Source of the DNA: Streptomyces typhae
Lineage (GTDB): Bacteria; Actinomycetota; Actinomycetes; Streptomycetales; Streptomycetaceae
Reading direction: 5' to 3'
Length of the DNA: 64,000 nt
Assembly: GCF_009755605.1 (NCBI RefSeq)
Contig: NZ_WPNZ01000009.1
Span: forward strand, 62,001-126,000
The position numbers were made by a program, and so were the translations under genes. Numbering within the stretch: position 1 is the stretch's first letter; every line of letters starts with the position of its first letter. The notes beneath the pieces are model-generated. The model made no database searches and was not told where the DNA came from. It saw nothing but the letters and a program-made list of their open reading frames with translations. Positions 16,817 through 27,181 of this stretch are shown here, piece by piece.

Positions 16817-16837
16817 CTTGAGCGGAATAGACTCAAC
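16817..16837. promoter_or_regulatory. HAIR HspR operator of clpB
   Basis: CTTGAGC-N7-ACTCAAC has 12 of 14 half-site bases identical to the HAIR consensus. It lies 75 bp upstream of the clpB start, placing clpB in the same HspR regulon as the dnaK operon in this window. Confidence 0.9.
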
Positions 16838-16911
16838 TTTGTGTACGTTGGCTTAGTCAGGATGAGTACGGGTACCCGCCCGACCGACCGAAGCAGGAGG
16901 AGAACGCGCAC

Positions 16912-19503
<2,592 letters not shown>

Positions 19504-19515
19504 CCGGTCAGTTCC

Positions 19516-19544
19516 CCGGGCGGGGGTTGCGGGCCCCCGCCCGG
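19516..19544 (+). terminator. clpB terminator
   Basis: A perfect 11-bp stem CCGGGCGGGGG / CCCCCGCCCGG with a 7-base loop begins 12 bp after the clpB stop. Confidence 0.8.
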
Positions 19545-19607
19545 CATGGGGGAGGATGGCTCGATCCGTACGAAGCTCGACCGTACGAAGTACGAAGGGA
19601 AATAACG

Positions 19608-20144
19608 GTGACCATCGACCCGTCCTCGATTCCGAATTTCGGGGGCCAGCCCGAACCGCAGCAGGGCGCAGGACCGGCGGGCCCCGTCGTCCCTGACCAG
19701 GACCTGGTTAAGCAGCTCCTGGACCAGATGGAGCTCAAGTACGTCGTCGACGACGAGGGTGACCTCGCGGCGCCGTGGGAGGAGTTCCGCACCTACTTCA
19801 TGTTCCGTGGCGAGGACGACCAGCAGGTCTTCTCGGTACGGACGTTCTACGACCGGCCGCACGGCATCGACGAGAAGCCCCAGCTCCTGGAGTCCATCGA
19901 CGACTGGAACCGGCGCACGCTGTGGCCCAAGGTCTACAGCCACACCCACGACGACGGCACGGTCCGCCTCATCGGCGAGGCCCAGATGCTGATCGGCACG
20001 GGTGTCTCCCTGGAGCACTTCGTCTCGTCGACGGTGAGCTGGGTGCGGGCCGCGATCGAGTTCGACCGCTGGCTCGTCGAGCAGCTCGGCCTGGAGCCCG
20101 CCGAGGGCGCCGAGGACGAGAAGCCCGGGGACGACGAGGCCTGA
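19608..20144 (+). CDS. YbjN-domain (type III secretion chaperone-like) protein
   Basis: The 178-residue cytosolic protein starts at GTG 19608 with RBS GAAGGGAAA. After a disordered Pro/Gln/Gly N-terminus (about 1-33), residues about 34-165 form a YbjN-like fold. Features include LVKQLLDQMELKYVVDDEGDL, QVFSVRTFYDRP, LLESIDDWNRRTLWPKVY and EAQMLIGTGVSLEHF. The acidic tail ends in DEKPGDDEA. Family members act as small chaperone- or regulator-like proteins; no enzymatic residues are apparent. Confidence 0.8.
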   Translation: MTIDPSSIPNFGGQPEPQQGAGPAGPVVPDQDLVKQLLDQMELKYVVDDEGDLAAPWEEFRTYFMFRGEDDQQVFSVRTFYDRPHGIDEKPQLLESIDDWNRRTLWPKVYSHTHDDGTVRLIGEAQMLIGTGVSLEHFVSSTVSWVRAAIEFDRWLVEQLGLEPAEGAEDEKPGDDEA

Positions 20145-20153
20145 GGGCCCCGC

Positions 20154-21347
20154 TCACAACGGCATGCGGGCGATCGTCACCAGATACGTCCCGTAGGCCA
20201 CCGAAAGCCCGGCCAGGGCGCCCACCACCAGGTAGGCGGCCCGCGGCCGGGCTTTCGCCGTGCGCGTCACGGCGAGGGCCACCGGGATCAGGAGCGGGAA
20301 CGCGGGCAGCAGGAAGCGCGGCTTGGACTCGAAGAAGCCGGAGCCGCCCACGGTGATCAGGAGCAGCACCCCGGTGTACACGAGCAGCGGCAGCGGCGCC
20401 CGCTCGGCCACCAGGAGCGCGTACAGGAGCACGGCCACGGCGACGATCACCAGGGTCATGGAGAACACCAGCTTGTCGCCGTCCCTGAGCAGATGCCGGA
20501 CGAAGGTCAGCGAACCGGCGCCGAAGTCGAAGCGTGAGCCCCAGCCGCGCTGCACCGCGAAGTAGCCGCCGAGCAGGTCGCCCTTCCTCGCGCCGACCCA
20601 CAGCACGTACCCGGCCCAGCCGAGCGGGGCGAGCAGCGCGCCCGTCCACAGCCTGTGGGGAACGTGGCGGCCGCGGCGGCGCCACACCTCGTACCCGGCG
20701 GCGGCGAGCACCGCGGCCGCCACCGCGAAGCCGTTCGGCCGGGCGAGGCCCGCGAGCACCGCGAGGGAGCCCGCCCACAGCCAGCGCCCGGTGTGCACGG
20801 CGTACAGGGCCCAGACGGCGAGGGCGGTGAGGACCGGCTCGGTGTAGGCCATGGAAAGGATCACCGAGTGCGGCAGCAGGCCCCACAGGAGCACCAGGAC
20901 GGTGGCGGTGCGGTGGTCGTACAGGCGGACGGCGAGCGAGTAGATGCCGAGGGCGGCGGCCCCCGCGGCGAGCCAGGACACGACGAGGCCCGCCGCGCCG
21001 TAGGTGAGCGGGGTGATGGTGGTGACCGCGCGGATCAGGCCCGGGTACAGCGGGAAGAACGCCAGGTCGCTCTGGACCACGGCGTTCTCGAAGTGGAGGG
21101 TGCGGCCGTAGCCGTCGGTGGCGATGGCGGTGTACCAGCGCGAGTCCCAGGAGCGGCCGAGCAGCCGGAAGGTGTTCTGTTCCGTGGCGTGCGCGGCGAC
21201 CGACACGGCGAGCAGCCCGGCGATCCGGACGGCGGCGAAGACTCCCAGGGCGCGGGCGGCCGTCGGCCCCCTGGGGACGAAGGTGCGGCACTGGGTGCGG
21301 GGCGGTTCTGTGAGGGGGGCGGGGACGGTGGGGCTCGGGTGGTTCAC
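20154..21347 (-). CDS. Polytopic membrane glycosyltransferase (GT-C, PIG-V-like)
   Basis: The 397-residue protein starts at GTG 21347, seven bases after GGAGGG. At least eight hydrophobic segments span residues about 33-50 to 370-395. The first extracytoplasmic loop carries RSWDSRWYTAIATDGYG, the W-D-x-x-WY pattern of PIG-V/ArnT-type mannosyltransferases that use polyprenyl-phosphate sugars. FFPLYPGLIR follows in the same loop. The acceptor is unknown; cell-envelope glycan or protein mannosylation is likely from the family. It is convergent with the YbjN-like gene (9 bp apart). Confidence 0.8.
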   Translation of the reverse strand: MNHPSPTVPAPLTEPPRTQCRTFVPRGPTAARALGVFAAVRIAGLLAVSVAAHATEQNTFRLLGRSWDSRWYTAIATDGYGRTLHFENAVVQSDLAFFPLYPGLIRAVTTITPLTYGAAGLVVSWLAAGAAALGIYSLAVRLYDHRTATVLVLLWGLLPHSVILSMAYTEPVLTALAVWALYAVHTGRWLWAGSLAVLAGLARPNGFAVAAAVLAAAGYEVWRRRGRHVPHRLWTGALLAPLGWAGYVLWVGARKGDLLGGYFAVQRGWGSRFDFGAGSLTFVRHLLRDGDKLVFSMTLVIVAVAVLLYALLVAERAPLPLLVYTGVLLLITVGGSGFFESKPRFLLPAFPLLIPVALAVTRTAKARPRAAYLVVGALAGLSVAYGTYLVTIARMPL

Positions 21348-21426
21348 ACCCGAACCCTCCGGGGTGGCGGCGGCGGACGCGAGCCGGGTGGGTCCGTGTG
21401 GGTGGGCGCCGGTTCCCCCGGACGCC

Positions 21427-22704
21427 CTAGAGCGACTTCAGCCGCTCCACGGCGTCCGTGAGCACCTCGGTGCGCTTGCAGAACGCGAACCGCACGAAGG
21501 GGGCGCCCTCCTGACGGTGGTCGTAGAAGACCGCGTTCGGGACGGCGACGACACCGGCACGCTCCGGCAGCGCGCGGCAGAAGGCGAATCCGTCGCCGCC
21601 GTGCGAGCGGCTCTCGCCGAGGGAGCGGATGTCGGTGGTGATGAAGTAGGTGCCCGCGGGCCGGTAGACGTCGAAGCCCGCCGCCGTCAGGCCCGCCGCG
21701 AGCAGGTCCCGCTTGGCGCGCAGGTCCTCGCGGAGGTCGGTGAAGTAGGCGTCGGGCAGCGCGAGCGCCTCCGCGACCGCGTACTGGAAGGGACCCGACG
21801 CCACGAACGTCAGATACTGCTTCGCCGAGCGCACCGCCGTGACCAGGTCGGGCGTGGACGTCACCCAGCCCACCTTCCAGCCGGTGAACGAGAACGTCTT
21901 GCCCGCGGAGCCGATGGTGACGGTGCGTTCGCGCATGCCGGGGAAGGACGCGAGCGGGAGGTGCGCGGGCGTCGCGTCGTCGGTGAAGACCAGGTGTTCG
22001 TAGACCTCGTCCGTGACCACGAGGAGGTTCCGCTCGACGGCCAGCTCCGCGATCGCGGTCAGCTCCTCGCGGGTGAGGACGGTGCCGGTCGGGTTGTGCG
22101 GGGTGTTGAGGAGCAGCAGCCGGGTGCGGGGGGTGACGGCGGCGCGCAGCTCGTCCAGGTCGAGGACGAAGCGGCCCTCGCCGGGCCGCAGGGTCACGGG
22201 CACCCGGGTGCCGCCCGCGAGGGCGATCGCGGCGGCGTACGAGTCGTAGTACGGCTCCAGGGCGATCACCTCGTCGCCCGGCTCGACCAGGGCGAGCAGC
22301 GCGGCCGCGATGGCCTCGGTGGCGCCCGCGGTGATCAGGACCTCGCGGTCCGGGTCGTAGGACAGGCCGTAGTGGCGCCGCTGGTGCCCGGCGACGGCCG
22401 TGCGCAGCTCGGGCACGCCCGGACCCGGCGGGTACTGGTTGCCGCGCCCGTCGCGCAGCGCCCGCACCGCCGCCTCCCGCACCTCCTCGGGGCCGTCCGT
22501 GTCGGGGAAGCCCTGGCCCAGGTTGATCGCCCCGGTCCGTACGGCGAGCGCGGACATCTCGGCGAAGATCGTCGTCCCGAACTCGGCGAGACGGCGGTTG
22601 AGCAGCGGGCGGCCGTACGCGGTGCCGGGGGTGCCGGAGGCGCTGGGGACACCGGAGGGGCCGGGGGTGCCGGAGGAACCATCGGAGGACGTCATGGGCG
22701 TCAT
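21427..22704 (-). CDS. Class I/II PLP aminotransferase
   Basis: The 425-residue aminotransferase has a Pro/Gly-rich N-terminal extension (about 1-28) that may be untranslated if ATG 22695 is used (AGGA eight bases before it). Fold-type I features are NLGQGFPDTDGP, TAGATEAIAAALLALVEPGDEV, NTPHNPTGTVL, VTDEVYEHLVF and the PLP lysine in SAGKTFSFTGWKVGW. The sequence style is that of DapC/kynurenine-glutamine aminotransferase-like enzymes; the exact substrate cannot be decided. It lies 79 bp downstream of the PIG-V-like gene's start on the same strand. Confidence 0.85.
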   Translation of the reverse strand: MTPMTSSDGSSGTPGPSGVPSASGTPGTAYGRPLLNRRLAEFGTTIFAEMSALAVRTGAINLGQGFPDTDGPEEVREAAVRALRDGRGNQYPPGPGVPELRTAVAGHQRRHYGLSYDPDREVLITAGATEAIAAALLALVEPGDEVIALEPYYDSYAAAIALAGGTRVPVTLRPGEGRFVLDLDELRAAVTPRTRLLLLNTPHNPTGTVLTREELTAIAELAVERNLLVVTDEVYEHLVFTDDATPAHLPLASFPGMRERTVTIGSAGKTFSFTGWKVGWVTSTPDLVTAVRSAKQYLTFVASGPFQYAVAEALALPDAYFTDLREDLRAKRDLLAAGLTAAGFDVYRPAGTYFITTDIRSLGESRSHGGDGFAFCRALPERAGVVAVPNAVFYDHRQEGAPFVRFAFCKRTEVLTDAVERLKSL

Positions 22705-22780
22705 CCTGCGCCGAACCTCTGGAGTTCCTCAACTCTGCTTTGGCCGCGCCCGGCCGGGGGCATCTCCTTGGCACGAACCG

Positions 22781-22820
22781 CGGGGGACCACGGGGGACCA
22801 CGGGGGATCACGGGGAACAG
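22781..22820. repeat. 10-bp tandem repeats upstream of a small gene
   Basis: CGGGGGACCA occurs twice in direct succession, followed by CGGGGGATCA and the diverged CGGGGAACAG. The array ends 17 bp before the ATG at 22838, so it could influence promoter or RBS spacing. Confidence 0.85.
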
Positions 22821-22837
22821 AGAGGGTGGTGGGGGGC

Positions 22838-23137
22838 ATGGCACTGGCCTTCATCTTCATCGGATTCGTGCTGGCGGTGTGCGTGGCACTCGGCGTCACG
22901 GCCACCAGGAACGCGAGGGGTCCGGCCGGACGCGCCCGGCGGCGGGCCGCCGCGGGGTCGGGCGGCAGCAGCTGGTGGGCGTCGGGAAGCAGCAGCGGCA
23001 GCAACAGCGCGGGGTACGTGAGCACCGGTGACGGCGGTGGGCACCACGGGTCGTCCTGTGGCGGCTCGTCGTCGTGCGGCGGCGGCTCCTCCTGCGGTGG
23101 CGGGGGCGGCGGGGGTGGATGCGGCGGAGGCAGCTGA
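22838..23137 (+). CDS. Small membrane protein with Cys/Gly/Ser-rich tail
   Basis: The 99-residue protein starts at ATG 22838. A single N-terminal membrane segment (ALAFIFIGFVLAVCVALGV, about residues 2-20) is followed by a basic stretch (RGPAGRARRRAAAG). A tail made almost only of Gly, Ser, Cys and some His (about 44-99) contains GGGHHGSSCGGSSSCGGGSS. Similar Gly/Cys-rich tails occur at the end of actinobacterial TIGR04222-type membrane proteins. Metal binding or cross-linking is possible but not shown. A terminator follows within 24 bp. Confidence 0.7.
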   Translation: MALAFIFIGFVLAVCVALGVTATRNARGPAGRARRRAAAGSGGSSWWASGSSSGSNSAGYVSTGDGGGHHGSSCGGSSSCGGGSSCGGGGGGGGCGGGS

Positions 23138-23160
23138 CACGGGGCAGCTGGTCCACTGGG

Positions 23161-23199
23161 CGAAACGCCCACCGGGAGCAACTACCGGTGGGCGTTTCG
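23161..23199 (+). terminator. Rho-independent-type terminator
   Basis: A perfect 15-bp stem (CGAAACGCCCACCGG and complement) with a 9-base loop, its 3' arm containing GTTTCG, lies just after the Cys/Gly-rich protein gene. Confidence 0.85.
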
Positions 23200-23335
23200 T
23201 CGTTGACGCGAAGTTGGTGCGCATCGTTGACGTGATGCGGGGAAAGAGAGCTGTACAGCGGGGGTGGCGGGGGCGACAAGTGCGATATGGGTTTATTGGC
23301 GACCGTACTGGGGCGCTTATGGATCGTTGGATACG

Positions 23336-23354
23336 TGAACAGATGAACTGTTCA
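23336..23354. promoter_or_regulatory. Inverted repeat TGAACAG-N5-CTGTTCA
   Basis: A perfect 7-bp palindrome in an AT-rich stretch 221 bp before the DUF2617 gene. It has the size and symmetry of a dimeric repressor operator; the regulator is unknown. Confidence 0.4.
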
Positions 23355-23575
23355 GCCCTCTAGGGGATGGAAACCCTACGAAGTTGGGTAAAAACGCTGT
23401 GGCAGTGTCTTAGTTCATGATTCCCTTTCAACTGTCACCCCCGCCCTCGGACGTTCTGAGCTCAGCAACCGGGACCTCCCCGTGGGCGCGAGCCGGCATT
23501 CCGATTTCCCGGGTTCAGGTGTTCGACCATGTGCGCCGGCCCCCACCTCCATTGCGTGCTTAGCGGAGCTGACTC

Positions 23576-24094
23576 ATGCTCACGACCCTGAAGACTGTCT
23601 ATACCGACACGTGCGCCGGAGACCTGGCCTGGGCCCTCGGTCGCGAGCCGCTGCCCGCCCTCGCCACCCTCGACCTCGAACTCACCGGCGCCATGGTGCA
23701 GTTGCGGCTCCTCGGCGCGTCGCACCAGGTGCTCCTGGAGGAGGAGCGGGGCAGCTGTTCCGAGACGGTGGCGTGCATCCCGGGCAGCAGCACCCCGCTG
23801 CCGCTCGGCGTCTCCAAGCGGGTGGGCGAGTGGGAGTACGAGTTCGCGGCGTGCGTCGAGACCCTGTCGCAGGGTCAGTTCGCGGGCCGCGCACAGGAGT
23901 TGCTGGCCCTGGTGACCGAGCATCCGCACGGTCTCGCCGGTGTCTTCCCCGGCATGCCGCACGCCTTCACCGCCATGCTCGCCCAGCGCCACGAAGGCTC
24001 GGTCATGTGGCGCACATGGCACGCGTACCCCCAGGACGGGCAGTTGGTGGCGACGCGCACCCGGGTGGGCGTGCGGATGCCCGCTCCGCTCTGA
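23576..24094 (+). CDS. DUF2617 family protein
   Basis: The 172-residue cytosolic protein has ATG 23576, nine bases after GGAG. It looks like actinobacterial DUF2617: features LDLELTGAMVQLRLLGASHQV, CSETVACIPG, YEFAACVETLS and a C-terminal MWRTWHAYPQDGQLVATRTR. The function of the family is not known. It sits 107 bp upstream of the spermidine-synthase-like gene on the same strand, an arrangement I recall from other streptomycetes. Confidence 0.8.
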   Translation: MLTTLKTVYTDTCAGDLAWALGREPLPALATLDLELTGAMVQLRLLGASHQVLLEEERGSCSETVACIPGSSTPLPLGVSKRVGEWEYEFAACVETLSQGQFAGRAQELLALVTEHPHGLAGVFPGMPHAFTAMLAQRHEGSVMWRTWHAYPQDGQLVATRTRVGVRMPAPL

Positions 24095-24201
24095 GCGGTG
24101 GGTATGCGCGTTCCCCCTCGCGCGACTTCACACCTGTCGCGGGGCACCACCACCCATGTGGGGGACTTGGCGTAAGCGTTCGGTGACGTAGCGTTCGCAG
24201 C

Positions 24202-25794
24202 GTGATCGAGTCGCCCGCCGAGCGTCTGCCCGTCACGCCCCGGACAGGCCGGTTCCTCGTCCTCGCGGGCGTGTTCATCTGCGCCGCCTGCGGACTCGTG
24301 TACGAACTCGAACTCGTCGCCCTCGCCGCGTACTTGATCGGCGACTCCGTCACCCAGGCCTCCGTCGTCCTGTCCGTGATGGTGTTCGCGATGGGCGTCG
24401 GCTCCCTGCTCGCCAAGCGCCTGCGGTGCCGGGCCGCCGTCGGGTTCGGCCTCGTCGAGGCGGCGCTCGCCCTGGTCGGCGGGTGCAGCGCCCTCGTCCT
24501 GTACGCGGCGTTCGCCTGGGCCGGGGACCGGGGCGAGATGTGGGCGAGCGGATCGCGCTATCTCTTCGTGGCGTTCTCCCTCGCCATCGGCGTGCTCATC
24601 GGCGCCGAGGTGCCGCTGCTCATGGTGCTCATCCAGCGCATCAGACGACAGGACGCGGGCGGCGCGGTGGCCGACCTGTTCGCCGCGGACTACGTGGGCG
24701 CCCTGGTGGGTGGACTCGCCTTCCCCTTCCTGCTGCTTCCGTGGTTCGGCCAGCTCACCGGGGCGCTGCTCACCGGCGCCGTGAACGTGCTCGTGGGCGG
24801 AGCGCTGATCTTCGGCCTGTTCGGCCGTGACCTGAGCGGACGCGGGCGCTGCGCCCTGTTCGGTGCCAACATCGCCGTGCTCGCCGTGCTCGCCTCCGCC
24901 GCGCTGCTCGTCGACGACTTCGAGCGCGCCGCGCGCCGCGCCGTGTACGGCTCCGACATCCGCGTCGCCGTGCAGACCGGCGTCCAGGAAGTCGTCCTCA
25001 CCGGCGCCGACCGCGCGTCCCTGAACCTCTACGTCGACGGCAGGCTGCGCGTCAGCGGCCGCGACGAACACCGCTACCACCGGGCGCTCGTCCAGCCCGC
25101 CATGCGCGGCGGGCCGCACGCGCGCGTCCTCGTCCTCGGCGGCGGCGACGGGCTCGCCGCCCGCGAGGTGCTCCGGCACTCCGGCGTCCGCCGCGTCGAC
25201 ATCGTCGAGGTCGACCCCGGCGTGGTGAAACTGGCCCGCAGCGACCCCGCGCTCAGCGAACTCAACGGACACGTGTACCGGGACCGGCGGGTGCGGGCCA
25301 TCCATGCCGACGCCTTCCGCTGGCTGCGCGGCCCGCACGAGCGCCGCCTCCCCTACGACGTCGTCCTCGCCGACCTGCCCGACCCCGGCATCACCGCGAG
25401 CACCAAGCTCTACTCCCAGGAGTTCTTCGGCCTGGTCGCCCGCGTCCTCGCCGACGACGGCCGGTTCGCCGTGCACGCGGGGCCCGTCGTGACCCGGTCC
25501 CGGACCTACTGGACGGTGGACGCGACCCTGCGCGCCGCGGGCCTCGCCACCACGCCCTACCGCGTGACCGGCCGGTACTCCGCCAACGCGGCGGGGCCCG
25601 ACCGTACGGACGACGGCACCGCCCGGCCGCACGACTGGGGCTTCGTCCTCGCCGCGCGCGACGCCCACCGGCTGGCCGTCGCCCGGGACGCGGCCGTCCT
25701 GCGGGCCGGGGCGCCCGCCGCCGAACGGGTGCGGCCCCCCTTCTGGCAGGGATTCGAGCCGTCCACGCTGGTGCATCCGCGGTACGCCGACTGA
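24202..25794 (+). CDS. speE: Membrane-fused polyamine aminopropyltransferase
   Basis: The 530-residue protein has GTG 24202 as start. The N-terminal half (about residues 14-235) holds six or seven hydrophobic helices. The C-terminal half is a spermidine-synthase Rossmann domain: NLYVDGRLRVSGRDEHRYHR, the nucleotide loop VLVLGGGDGLAAREVL, VDIVEVDPGVV and the catalytic-loop region VVLADLPDP. Such fusions transfer an aminopropyl group from decarboxylated S-adenosylmethionine; whether this one makes spermidine or another product is uncertain. The short leader and a -10-like TAGCGT nearby suggest little or no 5' UTR. Confidence 0.85.
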   Translation: MIESPAERLPVTPRTGRFLVLAGVFICAACGLVYELELVALAAYLIGDSVTQASVVLSVMVFAMGVGSLLAKRLRCRAAVGFGLVEAALALVGGCSALVLYAAFAWAGDRGEMWASGSRYLFVAFSLAIGVLIGAEVPLLMVLIQRIRRQDAGGAVADLFAADYVGALVGGLAFPFLLLPWFGQLTGALLTGAVNVLVGGALIFGLFGRDLSGRGRCALFGANIAVLAVLASAALLVDDFERAARRAVYGSDIRVAVQTGVQEVVLTGADRASLNLYVDGRLRVSGRDEHRYHRALVQPAMRGGPHARVLVLGGGDGLAAREVLRHSGVRRVDIVEVDPGVVKLARSDPALSELNGHVYRDRRVRAIHADAFRWLRGPHERRLPYDVVLADLPDPGITASTKLYSQEFFGLVARVLADDGRFAVHAGPVVTRSRTYWTVDATLRAAGLATTPYRVTGRYSANAAGPDRTDDGTARPHDWGFVLAARDAHRLAVARDAAVLRAGAPAAERVRPPFWQGFEPSTLVHPRYAD

Positions 25795-25863
25795 CGTGCC
25801 GCGAGATCCTCGCGGGCGCAAGTGGAGTACATCCCGGCGTGACCGTCGGTACGCTCGACTGTC

Positions 25864-26706
25864 ATGGAGCATGAGGTGTTCGTACCGGTCACGGAAGAGC
25901 CGCTCCGCGAGGCGCTGGCCGACCCCGAGCGGGTCGCCGGCGCGGTGCCGGGGCTGCACCGCGACGCCGACGCGGATTCGCCGCCCGGATCGGGGCGGCT
26001 GCGGGTGCGGGTCGCCGGGCACACGATCACCTACCGCGGCGGGCTGCGGGTCGCCGCGCGGGACGACGGCACGTACTCCTTCGAGGGCGAGGGCGAGGAG
26101 GTCCGCGGCAGCGGGACGGCGAAGTTCGCCCTGGCGCTGCGGCTCGCCCCCGGTGCGGAGGGGGGTACGTCGATGACGTTCAGCGGTACGGCGTCCGGGG
26201 ACGGCCGCATCGCCGAGCTGGTGGAGAGTTCTCCACAGGCTGTGGAAGCCGCCGCGCGGCGGTTCCTCGCGAAGTTCGCGGAAGGGGTCTCGGCCTCCGC
26301 CCCTGCCTCGGCCTCGGCTGCCGGCGAGGACGGGCCCGGTGACCCCGACGTGCCGGAGCCGCCCGCCGGGCCCACCGGGGTCGGGGAGGGGGTGCACGGG
26401 ATCTTCGCGGCCGAGGTGCCGCCGCCGTCGCTCGATCCGCTCGGCGAGGAGCCGGTCTCCCGGTTCGGGGGCCCCCTGGACGGGGACGAGGTGCCTGCCG
26501 CGGAGGCCGCGCACGCGCGGCGGACGATGATCGGGCGCAGCGCGGAGGAGGTCGACCACGCGCCGCCGCGCGGGCGGTACGCGCCCGTGCCGGTGCCCGA
26601 GTCGATGTCCGGCCGGGTCGCCACCCTGCGCTGGGCTGCGCCCGCGGCTGCCGTGGTGTTGGCCTCGGCCATCGTGGCGGGGCGCGTGCTGCGCCGCCGA
26701 CGCTAG
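25864..26706 (+). CDS. CoxG/SRPBCC-domain protein with C-terminal membrane anchor
   Basis: The 280-residue protein starts with MEHEVFVPVTEEPLREALADPERV, the entry to a START/SRPBCC fold of the CoxG (CO-dehydrogenase subunit G) type covering about 1-145. A long disordered Pro/Glu/Ala linker (about 146-245) is followed by a single hydrophobic helix (AAPAAAVVLASAIVAGRVL) and RRRR. Other CoxG proteins bind hydrophobic ligands and help recruit oxidoreductases to the membrane. No Cox genes are nearby, so the partner is unknown. Confidence 0.75.
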   Translation: MEHEVFVPVTEEPLREALADPERVAGAVPGLHRDADADSPPGSGRLRVRVAGHTITYRGGLRVAARDDGTYSFEGEGEEVRGSGTAKFALALRLAPGAEGGTSMTFSGTASGDGRIAELVESSPQAVEAAARRFLAKFAEGVSASAPASASAAGEDGPGDPDVPEPPAGPTGVGEGVHGIFAAEVPPPSLDPLGEEPVSRFGGPLDGDEVPAAEAAHARRTMIGRSAEEVDHAPPRGRYAPVPVPESMSGRVATLRWAAPAAAVVLASAIVAGRVLRRRR

Positions 26707-26810
26707 GTCGCTGCCGCTGTGCCTTGCCGCCGTGCCTTGCCGCCGTGCCTTGCCGCTGTGCCGCTGCCGCTGTGCCGCTGGCGCTGAGCTTCAGGCCCAT
26801 CGCGCTGGCG

Positions 26811-27044
26811 CGCTCGTCCTCAAACGCCGGACGGGCTGAAATAGCGCTGCGCGCTCGTCCTTAAACGCCGGACGGGCTGGAGTCGCGCTGCGCGCTCGTC
26901 CTTAAACGCCGGACGGGCTGGAGTCGCGCTGCGCGCTCGTCCTTAAACGCCGGACGGGCTGGAGTCGCGCTGCGCGCTCGTCCTTAAACGCCGGACGGGC
27001 TGGAGTCGCGCTGCGCGCTCGTCCTCAAGCGCCGGACGGGCTGA
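26811..27044 (-). repeat. Six tandem 41-bp copies of a dispersed extragenic element
   Basis: The core CTCGTCCTTAAACGCCGGAC, or its CTCAAACG/CTCAAGCG variants, starts at 26811, 26852, 26893, 26934, 26975 and 27016, with an exact 41-bp period. Four units are almost identical. Each contains CGTCC-N9-GGACG, a small hairpin. The same core occurs singly in either orientation at 27100, 34981, 35079 and 35197. Confidence 0.95.
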
Positions 27045-27099
27045 GAGGTTGCCGCTGCGGCTGGGATGCTGCCGGAAAGGGTGGGTGGGTGGGGAAAAA

Positions 27100-27123
27100 G
27101 CCCGTCCGGCGTTTGAGGACGAG
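27100..27123 (+). repeat. Single forward copy of the extragenic element
   Basis: The reverse complement of the 41-bp array core (CCGTCCGGCGTTTGAGGAC inside) faces the array at a distance of 55 bp, so array and copy could pair in RNA. Confidence 0.9.
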
Positions 27124-27181
27124 GTGCGGAGCGCCGATGGGCCCCCGGCAGGGCCTGGCCCGAGCCCGTAAGGTCGACCCC

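Larger units (their letters stand above)
23138..23575. other. 438-bp intergenic region
   Basis: It contains the terminator at 23161-23199, a relatively AT-rich patch (about 23280-23440), and the 7-bp inverted repeat at 23336-23354 upstream of the DUF2617 gene. No convincing coding region was found. Confidence 0.7.
26707..27181. other. 475-bp intergenic region made of repeats
   Basis: It starts with short degenerate repeats of a GCCGCTGTGCCTT type (about 26710-26785), continues with six 41-bp tandem copies and ends with one inverted copy of the same core. No gene was seen. Confidence 0.8.

Noticed and set aside
23028..23363. Open frame of 111 codons overlapping the Cys/Gly-rich gene
   Set aside because: It runs through a strong terminator hairpin and lacks an RBS and a coding signature.
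26811..27044. CRISPR-like array
   Set aside because: The 41-bp units are directly abutting with no variable spacers, and no cas genes are present.
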